Shown here piece after piece: positions 26,577 through 41,500 of a stretch of 64,000 nucleotides of DNA. The first letter of the stretch is position 1, and every line of letters starts with the position of its first letter. The DNA is taken from NCBI RefSeq assembly GCF_000237925.1, contig NC_031495.1, forward strand, positions 6,611,852-6,675,851, given 5' to 3'. Under the pieces are notes generated by a model, which was not told where the DNA came from, made no database searches, and saw only the letters and a program-made list of their open reading frames with translations. The translations under genes and the position numbers were made by a program. Source of the stretch: Schistosoma mansoni. Its lineage: Eukaryota; Platyhelminthes; Trematoda; Strigeidida; Schistosomatidae.

Positions 26577-29500
26577 AGATACCTCGGAAACAAGTCGTTG
26601 ATGTCTAAAAGGAGTGGAAATACATTTTGATAAATTATCCTGTAAAAAAACGAAGTTATTATTTATACTAATCCATCTATAATGAACAGTTCTAATGTTT
26701 TAATCTGCTTCAAGTCAAAAAAATTCTTTGCAACTTCCATTCTAAAGGATATTCACCTATCGTCAAACTAGTTTGAAAATGTTAAAAGTTGATTGATTAC
26801 TGTATCAGGTTACTAAATATCAGCACGTTGGTTGCAAATTAGTAACTTGCAACCTTCGAAAAAATATAACTCCGTAATAAAATCAATGACAAGTATTCTT
26901 CAGAGTTCTAAGATGTTAAACAAACAGAATAGGATAATTCTGATGGAAATACTATCTATTATGACTATTTAAATTCGATTAGTGTTGTTTGTTTAGGACT
27001 GCAACTCGTCAGTCTCTGATTGGCAAATGTGCATACTGTGCGTATTGCTTCGATATTGCCTTAATTCACAAGCATTGTAAGCAAAGATGGATAGTGACTA
27101 GCAGTGGAATCCAGTTTGACGCACGTTTTGTCCTATTTGGGACTCGTCAGCTGGATGTACCTACATCTCAGTGTTGATGTTCATTCTGGGACTCGTACCC
27201 AGTTCCTTTCGTTTCAATCTCCGTCCCGCTATCCACTCAGTTATTGAGTCCTGATAGCCACTTGCTTGTGTCCAGCTGACGAGTCCCGAATAGGACGAAA
27301 CGCGCGCCCTGGATTCCACTGCTAGCCACTATCCATCTCTGCTTATTATGACTATTTGTTTATTTTAATGAGATTTTTTATGTTCTCATCACTGTTATCA
27401 CTGTACAATTATATTCCATTTCCCGTTTTCCTGTAAAATATTTAGTTTCTCCTTATTTGTTCTTATTTCTCATTGTATCAAAATATGTTGTGATGAAAAC
27501 AAATAAGAAACAATCCAAAGTCATTTATGTTACTGATAAACGACAACTCAATTTTCAAATGTATGTGAAACTTTAAGTTGTTAAAATCCTCTTACAACGA
27601 TTATATAAACAAATAACATTTGATAATTTCATCTTGATCTCTTCAACTAACGAAATGAAAAGAGGTTGACTGTGCATCGTACTTTCTACTACCACTACAA
27701 CTTAATTCATTAATTATTACTTTTTTACTAATCCTATAAGTTAACTTTCATTGTAATCGACTTGGAAGAAAGTACCCCTAAAAAGGTTAAATTAGTGTAA
27801 ATTTCAAACGTTCTGGTGATAGGTTCACCAAGCGAATCTGGAACTCTTACATTTACTGGTTAAATTAAGTAAAAAAGATGTCATTCTCAAAGGGTGGAAG
27901 TATATGATCATTATAATACAGTTAATAATTGAACTGTTTGTGAAATAATTCCTCCCAATCACACTCCTCTTTCCACATGATTATCAAAATACTATCGTGT
28001 TTTGTTCAATACTTATTTAAGTGAAACCAACAGATTGACATAGTATATTAGATAGGGGTTTTGTGGAGATTTCAGTATTTTCATAGTTGAAATCATGAGT
28101 CAATTGAAGCTAGAACACCATTATATCATTATACATGATTCACTCATTAATAACTCAATGTATATAATTGAGTTAAAAACCATTAATGTGATTGCATTTT
28201 TACACCCCTCATTTTTATACGTTCAGCTAAATTACCTGAAGTAATTTTGAAAAACTCAATAATCAGTGGAAATAGTCAACATGGTCTATCACTTTATAAT
28301 CCATGGGCATATATTCATTTAGAAAATAATACATTTGAACAGAATCAATATGAAGCTGGTGTAAAAATTCTTGGTGGATCAGCTGATATTCTTATAAATA
28401 ATAATCAGTAAGTACGATGAATACATTTTATCAGATCCAAAAAAAATTTGAATTTGCGGTTAGTTGTTATGAAGTTGGAAATTTGCGTACTTCATTGAGT
28501 TGAAGAGTTTCAAATGGAGCTTACACTGCTAACTACCATCCATCTCTAAATTCATTTAGTATTGTTTGTTTAAATCTTCCTATCGATGTGTTAGGGCTGC
28601 AACTGGTCAGTCTCTAATTGGCATATGTGCATTCTGTGCGTATTGCCTCGATATAGCCTTAATTCACAAGCCACTATCCATCTTTGCTTACAATACCATC
28701 CATCTCTGTTTGAAAAATGTTTATGATATAATGGGAATTTCGAGGCAAACTTCACATGATTGATATATACCGAAAAAGGGACTGTTCAATTACAGTCTTA
28801 AATATCATTGGGAAGATCTAAAAATAATCATTATCAATGAATACTTATAAAATGTTAATTTATGTTCTATCAAGTGATATTTCGAATTAAAAAGTAATAC
28901 AATCTACCTCTGGAATGAATTATAGTCAGCTTACAAATAGGATTATTTTGTATTAGGTCTGAAAACTCCAAGTATTCTAATAACGCAAGTGTTGTTCAAA
29001 AAAACTTACAGAAAGTTAGTTGCTTATATGCAAAACGAATACATATATACAAGCTATACAAACTTCAATTGCGGTTAATCAAGTGTCGCGTACTCATTAG
29101 GTTCAAAAGTCACTCCACAATTATGATGAAGGAAATATAATTTAAATGTTCGAAATATATACCCAGATACTAATGAATGTTGTTTCTATAACTTATGGTT
29201 ATGGCAGAATATAGAGTGAGAACGAGTAGTGATGTGGTTAATATATTTATCTTATCAACGGTAATCAGTATCACATGCACACAGTTCATAGGAAAGTCAA
29301 GAGTCGACTTGAACAAAAGAATCTAGTTATTAATGATACTCTGATAAATTACATGAAATTATGAAAAAATCACAAGTGATGACAGAAATTATTTACAAAT
29401 TATGGTTACTTTAACCATACATGATAAAGATGGGAATTGAGCTTCTAAATTTACTAGTTGTGGACATCAATAAATAAACACAAGTCGCGTTGTACTTTAA

Positions 29501-32500
29501 TTCTTGGTACGCTGTTTTTTTTATTCAACTACTAGTCTATCGTAGTTGTATGTTTCAGGGTCTGTTCAATAAATACGCAAACGCATTTCAGAAACACATT
29601 ATGTAACGAAACTTAAGATAATTAGAAAGTCATGCTAAATCGTCTTCTTCATTTATCAGTCTTAGTGTTGTGTCTTCTTTTTATTCTTAAATTGCTAAAT
29701 AGCCACGTGAGAGATGGAATGGAATGTTATGAACACGAAAGAAATAGAAAATAATTAGCTAGCTAAAGATCATGAATTTTGTAAACTTTCAATGATGATC
29801 AGAATAGTGGAAACAGAGATGTTCATCACTAAATGATTAGCAGTTCAGTAAACCTGACTAAAATGTGAAAAAAGCACAATTATAAAATATACCTGAAAAT
29901 AAAAGCTGTGTTGAGAAAATAACAAGGCTTTATATTGAGTCATTGTGATGAACATCGTTAGCGGTATTAGAACCAATACATATCTATGGTAGACCAAAAC
30001 TCTTGTTCGTAAAGTGCTTTGCGGAGAGATTTGTTTAGTGAAAAGATGGATTTTTTCACAGAACGATGCGAACCAGAGAATCATCAATAATCAGAGCTAA
30101 CAGTATATGTAAAGTTCACCCAGTCGGAAACGAGGTAGTAACTGTCTGGTGATATTAGCTTATTCTGGTTAGAATATTATTGGTAAGGTTGTTTTCTACG
30201 GGATGGGGTTTCTGAACCCAAGCAAAAATCTCCTTGGTTACCCAGACATGGACCGGTAGTTACCCTAGAAGATCTACAGGCGGAGTTGATATTAAATTCA
30301 TTTAGTATTGTTTGGGGGGTCAATGGCTCACTGTGTGTTGCCTCACCTTCTCTACTTTCACGAATCGAGGAATGAGTCAAGGAGAATCGAATTGTTGGAA
30401 GTTTCAGTGTAAATTCACATGACAGGTTGTTTGCTTCTTGAGAGGTGTTGAAATGAGTGTGTGTGAGTAGAGTGTTGTGGACATACCGCAAGTGGAACGA
30501 GTAATCAATATGTCACCGAACATTTTGTGTTTGACTGTCGACGTGAGCATGTGACAGATGATAGTGTCAGTGGTCGGGAAATGCTTGTTGGTGTAGACCT
30601 AGAGATGAGTGTTGTGTAGATTGGCGTTAGGTGTGAAAACCCTCCCGCGCCGGGAGTCGAACCGGGGCCGCCTGGGTGGGAGTCAGGAATCCTAACCGCC
30701 AGACCACGCGGGACAGCCTACCATTGAACAGAATTACATACATCACCACTCACAACTACTAACATGCACATACACAATATGTCCACATAATACTACAGTC
30801 AATATCAAATTCACCAACACATAGGCAACAATATTCATCACACAAGCATCGTGAACTCACTATTCCAGCATACTCATCACCACTTCAACTAACAACACAC
30901 CCAACAACGCCATTGTCATCATTAACACCATCATCATCATCGTCATCATCTTTATCAACAACGACAGCAGTAACATCCTACTCATCAACGCACACCCACC
31001 CACCCCCACACACACAAACGGGTTACCGTCGCCTTTTTATACACAACACCTTACACTATCTGTACTGAAAAGTCACAGTTACCGATCTACCGACTGATAA
31101 ATTGTCAGGAAATCGTAGGTGTTGGGAATAACATCACACACCTACATATTACTCTTCACTTACTTCCACAGACTACAAGGCCACACATATATTTGTTCCT
31201 TTGTGTGAGTGAGCGAGTGCATGTGTGCGCAAGTGTATGTGTGTATACGTGCATGTCAATATGAACCTACACATTGAATCACAATAGATTTCCATCAAAT
31301 TCATTGTGTACATGCAACAATCCACTTGGTTCATTAGACATCAACATTTACGGTCTGCGACCAACTGTATGTACTTCATTCATATCTTTCTCCTTGTATA
31401 TCTTCTGGTAGAACGAGACGTAAATACATTAAAATCCATACACGCAAGCAAGTCTATAAAAGTTCTGTAATACCTTACCTAGCAAATTTACTTTGTGACG
31501 AACAGGCTGTTAGAGTTGACCTAGTAAATAACCTGTACTCTTAGGCATGTCTCAAATTCGATAATTTGTATAAACTCAGTTTTTCTTAAAACTTTTTTAT
31601 TCGTTTTCTGTTTCTTTTGGTTTTTGTTTTTTGTTTTTTTTTGTTTTTTGTTTTTTCTTGTTTTTTTTGGTAAAAAACTTGTTGAAATAACTCATGCTGA
31701 GAATTCTATATTGTACCAGATTATAATATTGAATAAAACCATTAATAATAATAATAATACTGACCACTAAGACAGACTACGACAGAGAGAACTAAATGGA
31801 AGGAGAGTGAAAGACTGAATGTGAGTGAAGGTGTGATGGAGGGGAATGTGGAATGTTACACGGAGATCAAGTGAAAACACGAGATTGGATTGTGAGGAGG
31901 AACGCTTAGTGGTGGCACGTGGTTACAGTGATGCGAATGATGTTTGATAGCGGTAGAACGTGTCGGCGAAAAGTGGAAGCCAGTCGCCTGCCGGGACCCG
32001 GGATCGAACCGGGGACATTTAGATCTTCAGTCTAACGCTCTCCCAACTGAGCTACTCCGGCGATGTGGGTTCGCACAATCACATCCATTGACACTTACAA
32101 GTATATCTTCATCCAGAATGCACACACAACACACGACCAATCCAACATCAACACAAACATCAAAATTATAACAAACAGACAAACACCAACAACAAGCACA
32201 CCAGTTCATAGAACAATTCTCATCTTTGCTTACAAGGAGTCGATATTACTTTAGGACTGCATTACATCATTGATTGAAGTTGCACACAGACTACGTGATA
32301 TAAATATGTAATAATCGCGGTAAAACCTAAAAGTATTTGGTATCATGTATGCACATTACTGAACAGTCAATTATTCAGTACTTTTGGTTATTGATGTCAT
32401 TTTATCAATTAATCTTATGACATGTTATGTCATGTTTTTTTGAACACTTATTTCCCCAAAGGTTTATTAGAAATCAAAATGCTGGTTTAAACATAAGTGT

Positions 32501-35500
32501 AAATGGTGGATTTAAACAAATCAACAATTCATTATTTCATAATAATTATGGACATGGTTTAGTTATTTGGAATCTTAATCAATCGGATTTGTCATCATTA
32601 CGTCAACCAAATCTTCCTCTAAAAACACATGTTCACCTATCTAATTTCACAGGTAAATTCAATGGACATTTATTATATAATTATCTGTTTTATGGTAATA
32701 ACTTGGCAAAAAATGAATTAAAATTAGAACAAATTAAAGCCCAATACATTGGTGGACAGAATTACAGTATAGGGATGAACTTCGGCAATTTCCTAAAATG
32801 ATTGTATTGTTTTAAAAGTCAACCATTAAGCTAATCAGCTTTATATAAATCATAAATATTTCTTGATAAGTAATTGGACCTGTAAGAGTTCATAGGTTTT
32901 AAAAAGTTAATTGATTTTTTTTCATAGTTGAAATCATGAGTCACTTGAAGCTAAACCACCATCGAAAACCTGGAAGCATTGGACGGCCGTTTCGTCCTAT
33001 TATGGGACTACTCAGCAGTGCGCACCCACGATCCGCGAGATTCGAACTCAGGACCTACCAGTCTCGAGCCAGAGCACTTAACCAATAGACCACTGAGCCG
33101 GCATCCAACGGTGTTAATGTCTAACTTCAACCAATTCACGATTTTGAGCAACCGTTCACCAATTGTCTTCAGTGAGTTGATATCTCTACAACAGACTTGA
33201 TAGAACTCCACTGGTCACTGAGAGTGCGGGATCGTGGATGCGCACTGCCAAGGAGGAGTCCCATAATAGGACGAAACGGCCATCCAGTACTTCCAGGTTT
33301 TCCATGGTGGTCTAGCTTCAATTGTCTCATGATTTCAACTATGAAAATACTAAACTCTCCACAAAACCCTTTCTGATCGATAAAAAGTAAATCATTCATT
33401 TTCGATTTTCATACAAATCACGAAAGTAGTTTTCTCAATTCTGGTTACCATGTCCTTTTACTATGATTTTACCTAGTAGTGCTTCCGAAATGCTATTTTC
33501 ACTTGAAAGAAATACATAAATTTGAATAACAAATCTGATTTCATCTTTTATTTTCCATTTCTTTTTTTAACTACTAAATAATAGATATGTTACTACACCA
33601 ACTAGATTCACTTAGGTTAAAAATTCGACAGATAAGATTCAGTTAATACTAGATGGAATAATATTCACAAACACCTACACCCACCCTATTTCCCGACCGT
33701 AGCTTCTACCTTGACGTGGTGGTCGGGCTTGCCTATCGTGATGATCCAACCGAGCTATATTGGCTGGAACGTATGTTCCTGTAGGTTCTACCATGCCAGG
33801 CAGGTCGATTGGAGAACGGTAAGACTAAAAGCAGCAACTCAAATTGACTTACCTACTTATTAAAAGCAATATTGACTTTTTCACATTTATATATACATAT
33901 GTACATTTTATTTCATTTACAGAGAATTATCATGATGCAATTCGTTTTTACAATTCTTGTCTTAGAACGGAAATCTTAATAAATTTTACATATTTTTTCA
34001 AAAATCATCGTAATGCAATCAGAGTTTACTCATGCCTTTGTAATGATCCTAACGTAAGTGTATATTACATTATTACGATTGATTAACACAATATCGGATA
34101 TTTGAAGAGAACTTATTTTTTCTCATTATGTTTTGTAAATACATTGAGTTTAGAACAACCTAAAACAATTAGACTAATAGGCTATCAGGACTCAGTAGCG
34201 GAGTGGATAACGCGATGGCATTTGAAGCGAAAGGTACTGGGTTCGAGTCCCAGAGTGAACATCAACTCTGAGATGCAGGTACATTCAACTGACGAGTCCA
34301 AAATAGGACGAAACGCGCGTCAAACTGGATTCCACTGCTAGTCACTATCCATCTTTGCTTACAATGCTTGTGAATTAAGGCTATATCGAAGCAATACGCA
34401 CAGTATGCACATATGCCAATTAGAGACTGACCAGTTTCAGTCCTAACACATCGATGGGAAGATTCGAACAAACATTACTAAATGAATTTAATTTATAACT
34501 GTACTTCTTATAAAAACTAGAAGAATGTAATAATTAAAAAATCAAAGTTCACTGGGTATTTGATTACATCAAAAGTACGCTTAGTGATAGTTTCTCTTGG
34601 CGAACTAACATTAACAAGGCGATTAACAAATACACCTGATTTGACGTCAGTTTCAACTCTTATTTAGTTAATCTAAAACAATATGGAACCTGTTATATAT
34701 GTGCATTGATTCAAGTTGCCACTTTTTATTACTACAACGGGATAAAATTATCAGAGCTCAAGAAGTTAGTCTGCACCTACCTATACGCCTGATTCCAATA
34801 ATCGGTGACTCCATAGACTGAGACCAAGTTTTCATCTAACTACCGATAGCTTTCTTCCAATTTATTCCCCTTTTTATAGGCGTCATCTCGTATTCATAAA
34901 ACAATTACATAGTGACCAAAAATCAATATATACACCAAATTTACCATATCATCAACCACTGTCAGACAACGTTCAAGAAATACTTTACATTTACGACTAA
35001 CATCTTGAATTTATTTAACATTACAAAATAAAACTATTTAGCTAACTAAATCAGGGAACAACTGTACTCATTTATATATTTATCTGCCGATCCCTTAGGA
35101 AATTAAAACATTTCAGAATTTTATATTCTATTCCTTGCGAAGTAAAGCCATTCCTCAGTCAATCACGTGCATTTATAGTTTTAGCGATTTCTGATTGGCC
35201 CACTGCATCAGTTTTAGAAGAATAAATTTTAACCTTAGTGAATAACAAGATTAAAATTATGGATTTTGTAAATACAGATCATAAATTATAACTTAGGAAC
35301 ATCCAATTCTTGTTCACTCCAAAAAACTTTTACCGATGAAGATATCGGAATAAATTTAAGATGAATTTTAACATTGAATTACATCTGAAACTAAATAAAC
35401 TTTGTTGTATACAGCTTGAAGGCTTTAATGTTTTGGAAAAAATCACAGGTACTGATAGCTGTACACCAAATCAGTTAAGTGAGATGTTAGAAATATGAAA

Positions 35501-38500
35501 GAATGAGAGGGGTTACATGTTCTTATTTTACTCATAGTTCATACATGAACCTCTGAATTGATAAAACTTCGTCAGTGCACATGTTTGTTTATTCTTTCTC
35601 CCTTTCGTCCTAATAATATAACCGTGTAGATTATTTTAAATGATGATTCGGGTGAAGCAACCTAACCAGAATTGATTACATTTTGGTTGACTAAACTGTT
35701 GATTGTTTTACATTCGTCTTCTAAAAGCTACGCCCCATCGTGCTCTGAAATGAGTCTTAGAAGCATCTACTTTATGCACCCAATGTAAACTACATCATAA
35801 TAAGTGTGCTTATAATTATACATCTATGTGGCCCAAAGTGGAGGTTTATCCATAACATTAACATGAATGATAGATTAGATAGAGAAGACAATATGAAGCT
35901 TCAAAGAATAAGAAGTTTTTCTTATATAATTTGAAATTCAGTTTTTCGATGTTTTCGCAATAATATTTCCTCTAAACTCAATATTCACAAATAGAATCAT
36001 TCTTAGTACTATAGAGAATTTCTTAGTTTTCAGTTGTAACCTTAGGTTACTACTAATGAACAGGGTAAGATATCTATATTTCATCAATGCTTTATCGATT
36101 TTAAATAGTATTTCATCAGCTGTATCACCACTCAATGTTTACCCGGCTATATACACTGTTGTAGATTCAACAACTCAACAATTGAACCCTAAACTCTATA
36201 TTTAGAAATAGCATGTAAATATGAATGCTTACCATTCACTTTGTTTTTTAAAGATGAGAGAGATTATATTCAAGCATTAGTTTGAGACTAAGTCAACTAT
36301 TTCAATTTTAATAATGTGTCCATATTAATCTTAAAATTTTAGATAATTTGTGTAAAAACATTAAAAATAAATAACTTATTTTAATAGCTTTGACACAAAT
36401 GTGTTTTTGACACAAAAACCAATTGAAGCTAGTTACTCACTTACTTATGCTTGTTACCCCTCGTGGAGGAGTATAGGCCGCCCACCAGCATTCTCCATCC
36501 AACTCTGTCCTGGGCAATCCTTTCCAGTTCCTTCCAGTTAACATTCATCCTCTTCATATCTGCTTCTATTTTCCGACGTAATGTGTTCTTTGGCCTTCCA
36601 TTTTCCGATTCCCTTCTGGATTCCAAGTCAGGGATTGCCTCGTGTTGCAGTTTGGTGATTTCCTTAATGTATATCCTATCCACTTCCAACGTCTTTCCCT
36701 AATTTCCTCTTCAGCTGGAAGCTGGTTTGTCCTCTCCCACAAAAGGCTGTTGCTGATGCTATCCGGCCAGTGAATGTTGAGTATTTTGTGTAAACAACTA
36801 TTTATAAATACTTGTACCTTCTTGAAGATGGTTGTAGTAGTTCCCCAAGTTTCAGATCCGTACAGTAGAACTGTCTTGATGTTCGTATTGAAGATTGTGA
36901 CTTTGATATTGGTTCACAGTTATTTTGAGTTCCATATGTTCTTCAATTGTATGAATGCGGCCCTTTTTTGCCAATCCTCTCCTTTACATCTGCATCAGAT
37001 CATCCTTGTTGCTGATAATATCCGGTCAGTGAATGTTGAGTATTTTACGTAAACAACTGTTTATAAATACTTGTACCTTCTTGACGATGAATTGAAGTTA
37101 GACCATCATGGAAAACTTGGAAACACTGGACGACTGTTTCCTCCTATTCATGATCTCAACTATTAAAATATCCACCCCTTCTGATATTATATAACTATCA
37201 TTATGTAACTTCTTTTTTTTATTTTTTTAAATTATTTTTTTTAAATTTTAGATGATCACTAATTTTACATTAGGATATAGTTATTTTAATAAAAATCAAT
37301 TAAATGCCATAATAATATCACCAATGATTAATATAATTGGAAAAATTATAAATTCAACATTTATACAACATTTACATGGGGTAATTTACATGGATACTTC
37401 TACTACTAATCATTTATTTCAATCTCAACAATTACGTGAATATCCAATTGATTATGTAATTAGTTATAATGAATTTAATAATAATTATGGTTCTTATATT
37501 ATTTATTTAAGTTTAATTGAAACATCCAAATTACAACGTATACAATTAATATATAATAAATTTTTAAATAATCGGTAAGAATTGTTTTTTAATTGATTTA
37601 TTTGATTCATAATATATATTTTATCATTATCAGAAGGGGTTTTGTGAAGATTTAGTATTTTCATAGTTGAAAGCGTGTTTGTCAATTGAAGCTAGACAAC
37701 TATGAAAAACCTGGAAGCGCTGGACGGCCGTTTCGTCTTATCATGGGACTCCTCAGCAGTGCACATCCACGATCCCGCACTCGCAAGATTCGAACCCAGG
37801 ATCTACCAGTCTTGCGAGATATCGTGAGATATCTACTCACTGAAGACAATTGGTGAACGGTTGCTCAAATTCCTGGATCAGTTGAAGTTAGACATTAACA
37901 CCAATGGATGCCGGCTCAGTGGTCTATTGGTTAAGCGCTCTGGTGCGAGACTGGTAGGTCCTGAGTTCGAATCTCGCGGATCGTGGATGCGCACTGCTGA
38001 GGAGCCCCATAATAGGACGAAACGGCCGTCCAATGCTTCCAGGTTTTCGATGGTGGTCTAGCTTCAATTGACTCACGCTTTCAACCTATATTTTATCATC
38101 CTTAGATATGAACTCAAATAGATAAGTGAATAAAGAGTTGATGTTTGAAGGGAATGGTACTAGGGTTCTAATCTTTTAGGTGAATATAAATTCTTGAATG
38201 TAACAGGAATCCATTAGAACTTTCGTCTAAATTAGAGTGAATAGTTTCACAGGATTTGAGCGCCGAGTTGATGTAAGACATTAAATAGGAAGAATATATT
38301 TGTAAAATCTCAGCGAATGAATTTAAAGTAAATCCAACGTTTTGCCTGGTAATCTGGTCCAAGCTGAGATTTTACAAATATATTATTCCTATTTAATGTA
38401 ACAGGAATCCAGTTAGATCTAGTTGATGACTCACTAATAGTATGAAACATCCATTCTAGACTCTTCCACCAACGATATTCTATGTTGAAAAAGCACAATT

Positions 38501-41500
38501 AATGTTGCCTTCAAGTAATATTGTTTTTCTATAATCATATTTAAGCTTAAATGCTATTGCATATCAGTGTAAAGCAATTATACAAAAATCAATCAGTATG
38601 TTTACATTATGAACCGAAGTGAAAAACTAAGAAGCACTGGACAGTTGTTTTGTCAGAAAATGAAACTCCTGAACAGTATACATTTATAGTTTTACTGATA
38701 ATCGAATGATGATCTGGTCTGATGAACAATATTTGCTTCACAAAAGAGGTTATAGAACTTTCAGTAACAATAGTCAACGTCAACACTTAATAATAACTCT
38801 CAAAGTATTTTTTCACTAACAAATTATCAAAAATATATAACTTGTGGTGTCATCAGACACAAAGAATTTAAATTTTTGCAAATGATGACAAGAAATTAGA
38901 AAAACTTTTCAATGAAATCACGGACTGACTTCATGGGTTTGAAAGTCCTGTGTTCAATCTTTGACGAGATCATCTAAATGAACTGTTAAAGATTATCATA
39001 TTACAGTGGAAAAATTGTGTAATGCTTACTGATTTCCAACTAGTTGACCCGTTATTTAACATTATCGAATTTACCACGAACAAACACACTAACAGATCTT
39101 GAGCAACTGATACTTTGCTAGTTGGCCGAAATACACGTTGTTATTACGTTTTTGAGCCATTATTTGGAAATATTGCCAAATTCCAAGGCAATTCTGTAAC
39201 CATATAAAGAACTTTGATGATTCATGATCAGTTTCCATTCACTTTCTTAATCTCAGCTAACTCACAAGTAAAGTCATCAGTCAGTTAATCATACGCAACA
39301 TAGAACATGGCACGTATGTGCATTGCCTCAAATTACCACATTATATCATGGAATTATTCAATATAAGATATAAACTCAAGATCTAAAAGAAGTTAAAACG
39401 TAAACGTATCGGAGCCAGCATCAAGCTATCACTGAAATAAAAACGCCCAGACTAACAATTCATACGTAAAAATGCATTTAAAATAACTTTTAAATTGTAG
39501 AAGATTTTTTTTTAAGACATTAAAAACCAATCATGCAAAAGTGTTATGGATCTGTGACGAAACTGATCGATATATAACAAACTTAAGGATTTTGTCTGGA
39601 AAAAGGTAAAAATTTGAGAGTGTAAATAAATTTTTAAAAATGATAAATGTCTCAAATGGAACTTCAAGGGCTAAAACATTTGAAATAAACTTTGTTCACT
39701 AAACAGTATTTATATCTATTTTAAAATCTTGCTTACAGGTTGAGACTTAACCGAGTGTGTCGAATAATGGTAATATTGGAGGATTCGTGAAGACTGTAGA
39801 ACTTTCGCAGTTCAAGCCACGAAATGATATTAGCTGGACCACGATTGGAAACCTGAAAGAAGTGAATAGTTGTTTCGTCTTAGCATGAGACTCTTCGGTA
39901 GTGCGTTTACGATTCCGCACGCAAGAATCAAACGCAGAATCTTCGGTTTCGTATGCAAACCTTTAACCTCTACACTCCTGAATCTGCACCTGATGGTGTT
40001 AATACTTAACTTGGATTAGTTAGTGATATTGTCTAACTCTCATCCATTACCCCCGAATGATAACTGTCTAACACCTGACACGAATTGAAATCTTGTGGTC
40101 ATAACATCTCATCAGCACTCCAGGAGTTACATCCTGAAGCTATTCACTAGAGAGTACATGATTATTATTAACACTGTCAGCTTCCCAATCAATGGTCAAA
40201 AGATTAACCGTTCAAGTGCGAAACCGAAGTTCTTGGATTTCATTCCCATGTGCTCTGCTGAAGTGTCCCATTCTAAGACAAAATGGACATCCAATGCCTC
40301 CAGGTTTCCCATGATAGTCCAGCTAAAGTCAGTTAGTGATCTAAAATTTAAAATATTTTTCCCTAAAAATAAACAAATCACTTGAAATGTATGAATTTAT
40401 AAGTTTTTATTGTGAATCTATAATATTTTCAGTGTTCAAATTAAATCATCATCATTATTGAAACCTCGATCAACATGTCCTGCTGTTATTGTTATCGGTT
40501 CGTCAAATGTACATATATTTCGTAATCATTTATGGAATCCTTACTCTGATATGTAAGTGATTTTTTTAAATATTTTTCTACACTAATAAGTTCAATAAAG
40601 TTCTAATTTCTAAAAGTTCGGTGGGCTTAAATTTTCACTGTTAAGAATATATTTTCAAGAAACCCTTATGATTCACACATTTATTGACTCGTGAATTCGG
40701 ATTCCTTAACTAGTGCGAGATATATTTATCACTGGTTGGTTGAAGGTTGGTCACAACCAATATAGCCCGATGACAGCACCAGTGATTGTGACAATGTAGA
40801 TCATGAGATCTGATCCCACGGTTAACATTAGTCCTACAAAGATTATAAGCACACACTGCCGACAAGTGCTAACTAGTAAGAAGTTCAGATTCAGAACTTC
40901 CTAATAAATGATTGTACTCACTTACTATCATACAAAGTATATCGCGATACTGAGTCGCAAAGATAACTTTCACATTACAATTTGACCGGTAAAATTCAAT
41001 CAGTACTAACTAGTCTATACGTTATTATTAGTTATTTCAAAGTGATCAATTCATGTAAACATCTAAGTATGCTATTATATTATCATAACAGAACTATCTC
41101 GTGGGCTCAACTTAATAAACAAACAACAGAAATCAGTAAGCAGTGAACACATGTTTCGTATTAGTATGGGACAATTCAACATTAAGCACCCACGACCACA
41201 TCAGAGATCAAACTCAAAACCTTCAAGTTTCATTTTGAACTCTCAACCAATACACCATTGAGTTTACGTCTAATGGTTTATATTTCTAACTTCAAACAAT
41301 TCACGGAATTTGGTAGTCATCATCAAATACCGTGGATGGGTGATTGTCTCAGAACAGACTTAGTTGAATCCAGTTGATCACGGCCTATGATTAGAACTCT
41401 TGGAATCTCTTTTCCATTCCGGATGGGGTCATAGATCAATACTATTGCAGAGTCTTATACTATGACAAAACAGACGTTCAGTGCTTACTACTTTTCAATG

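Noticed and set aside
32979-33399. Frames in the 33.0-33.4 kb region on both strands
   Set aside because: They are translations of inverted SINE copies.
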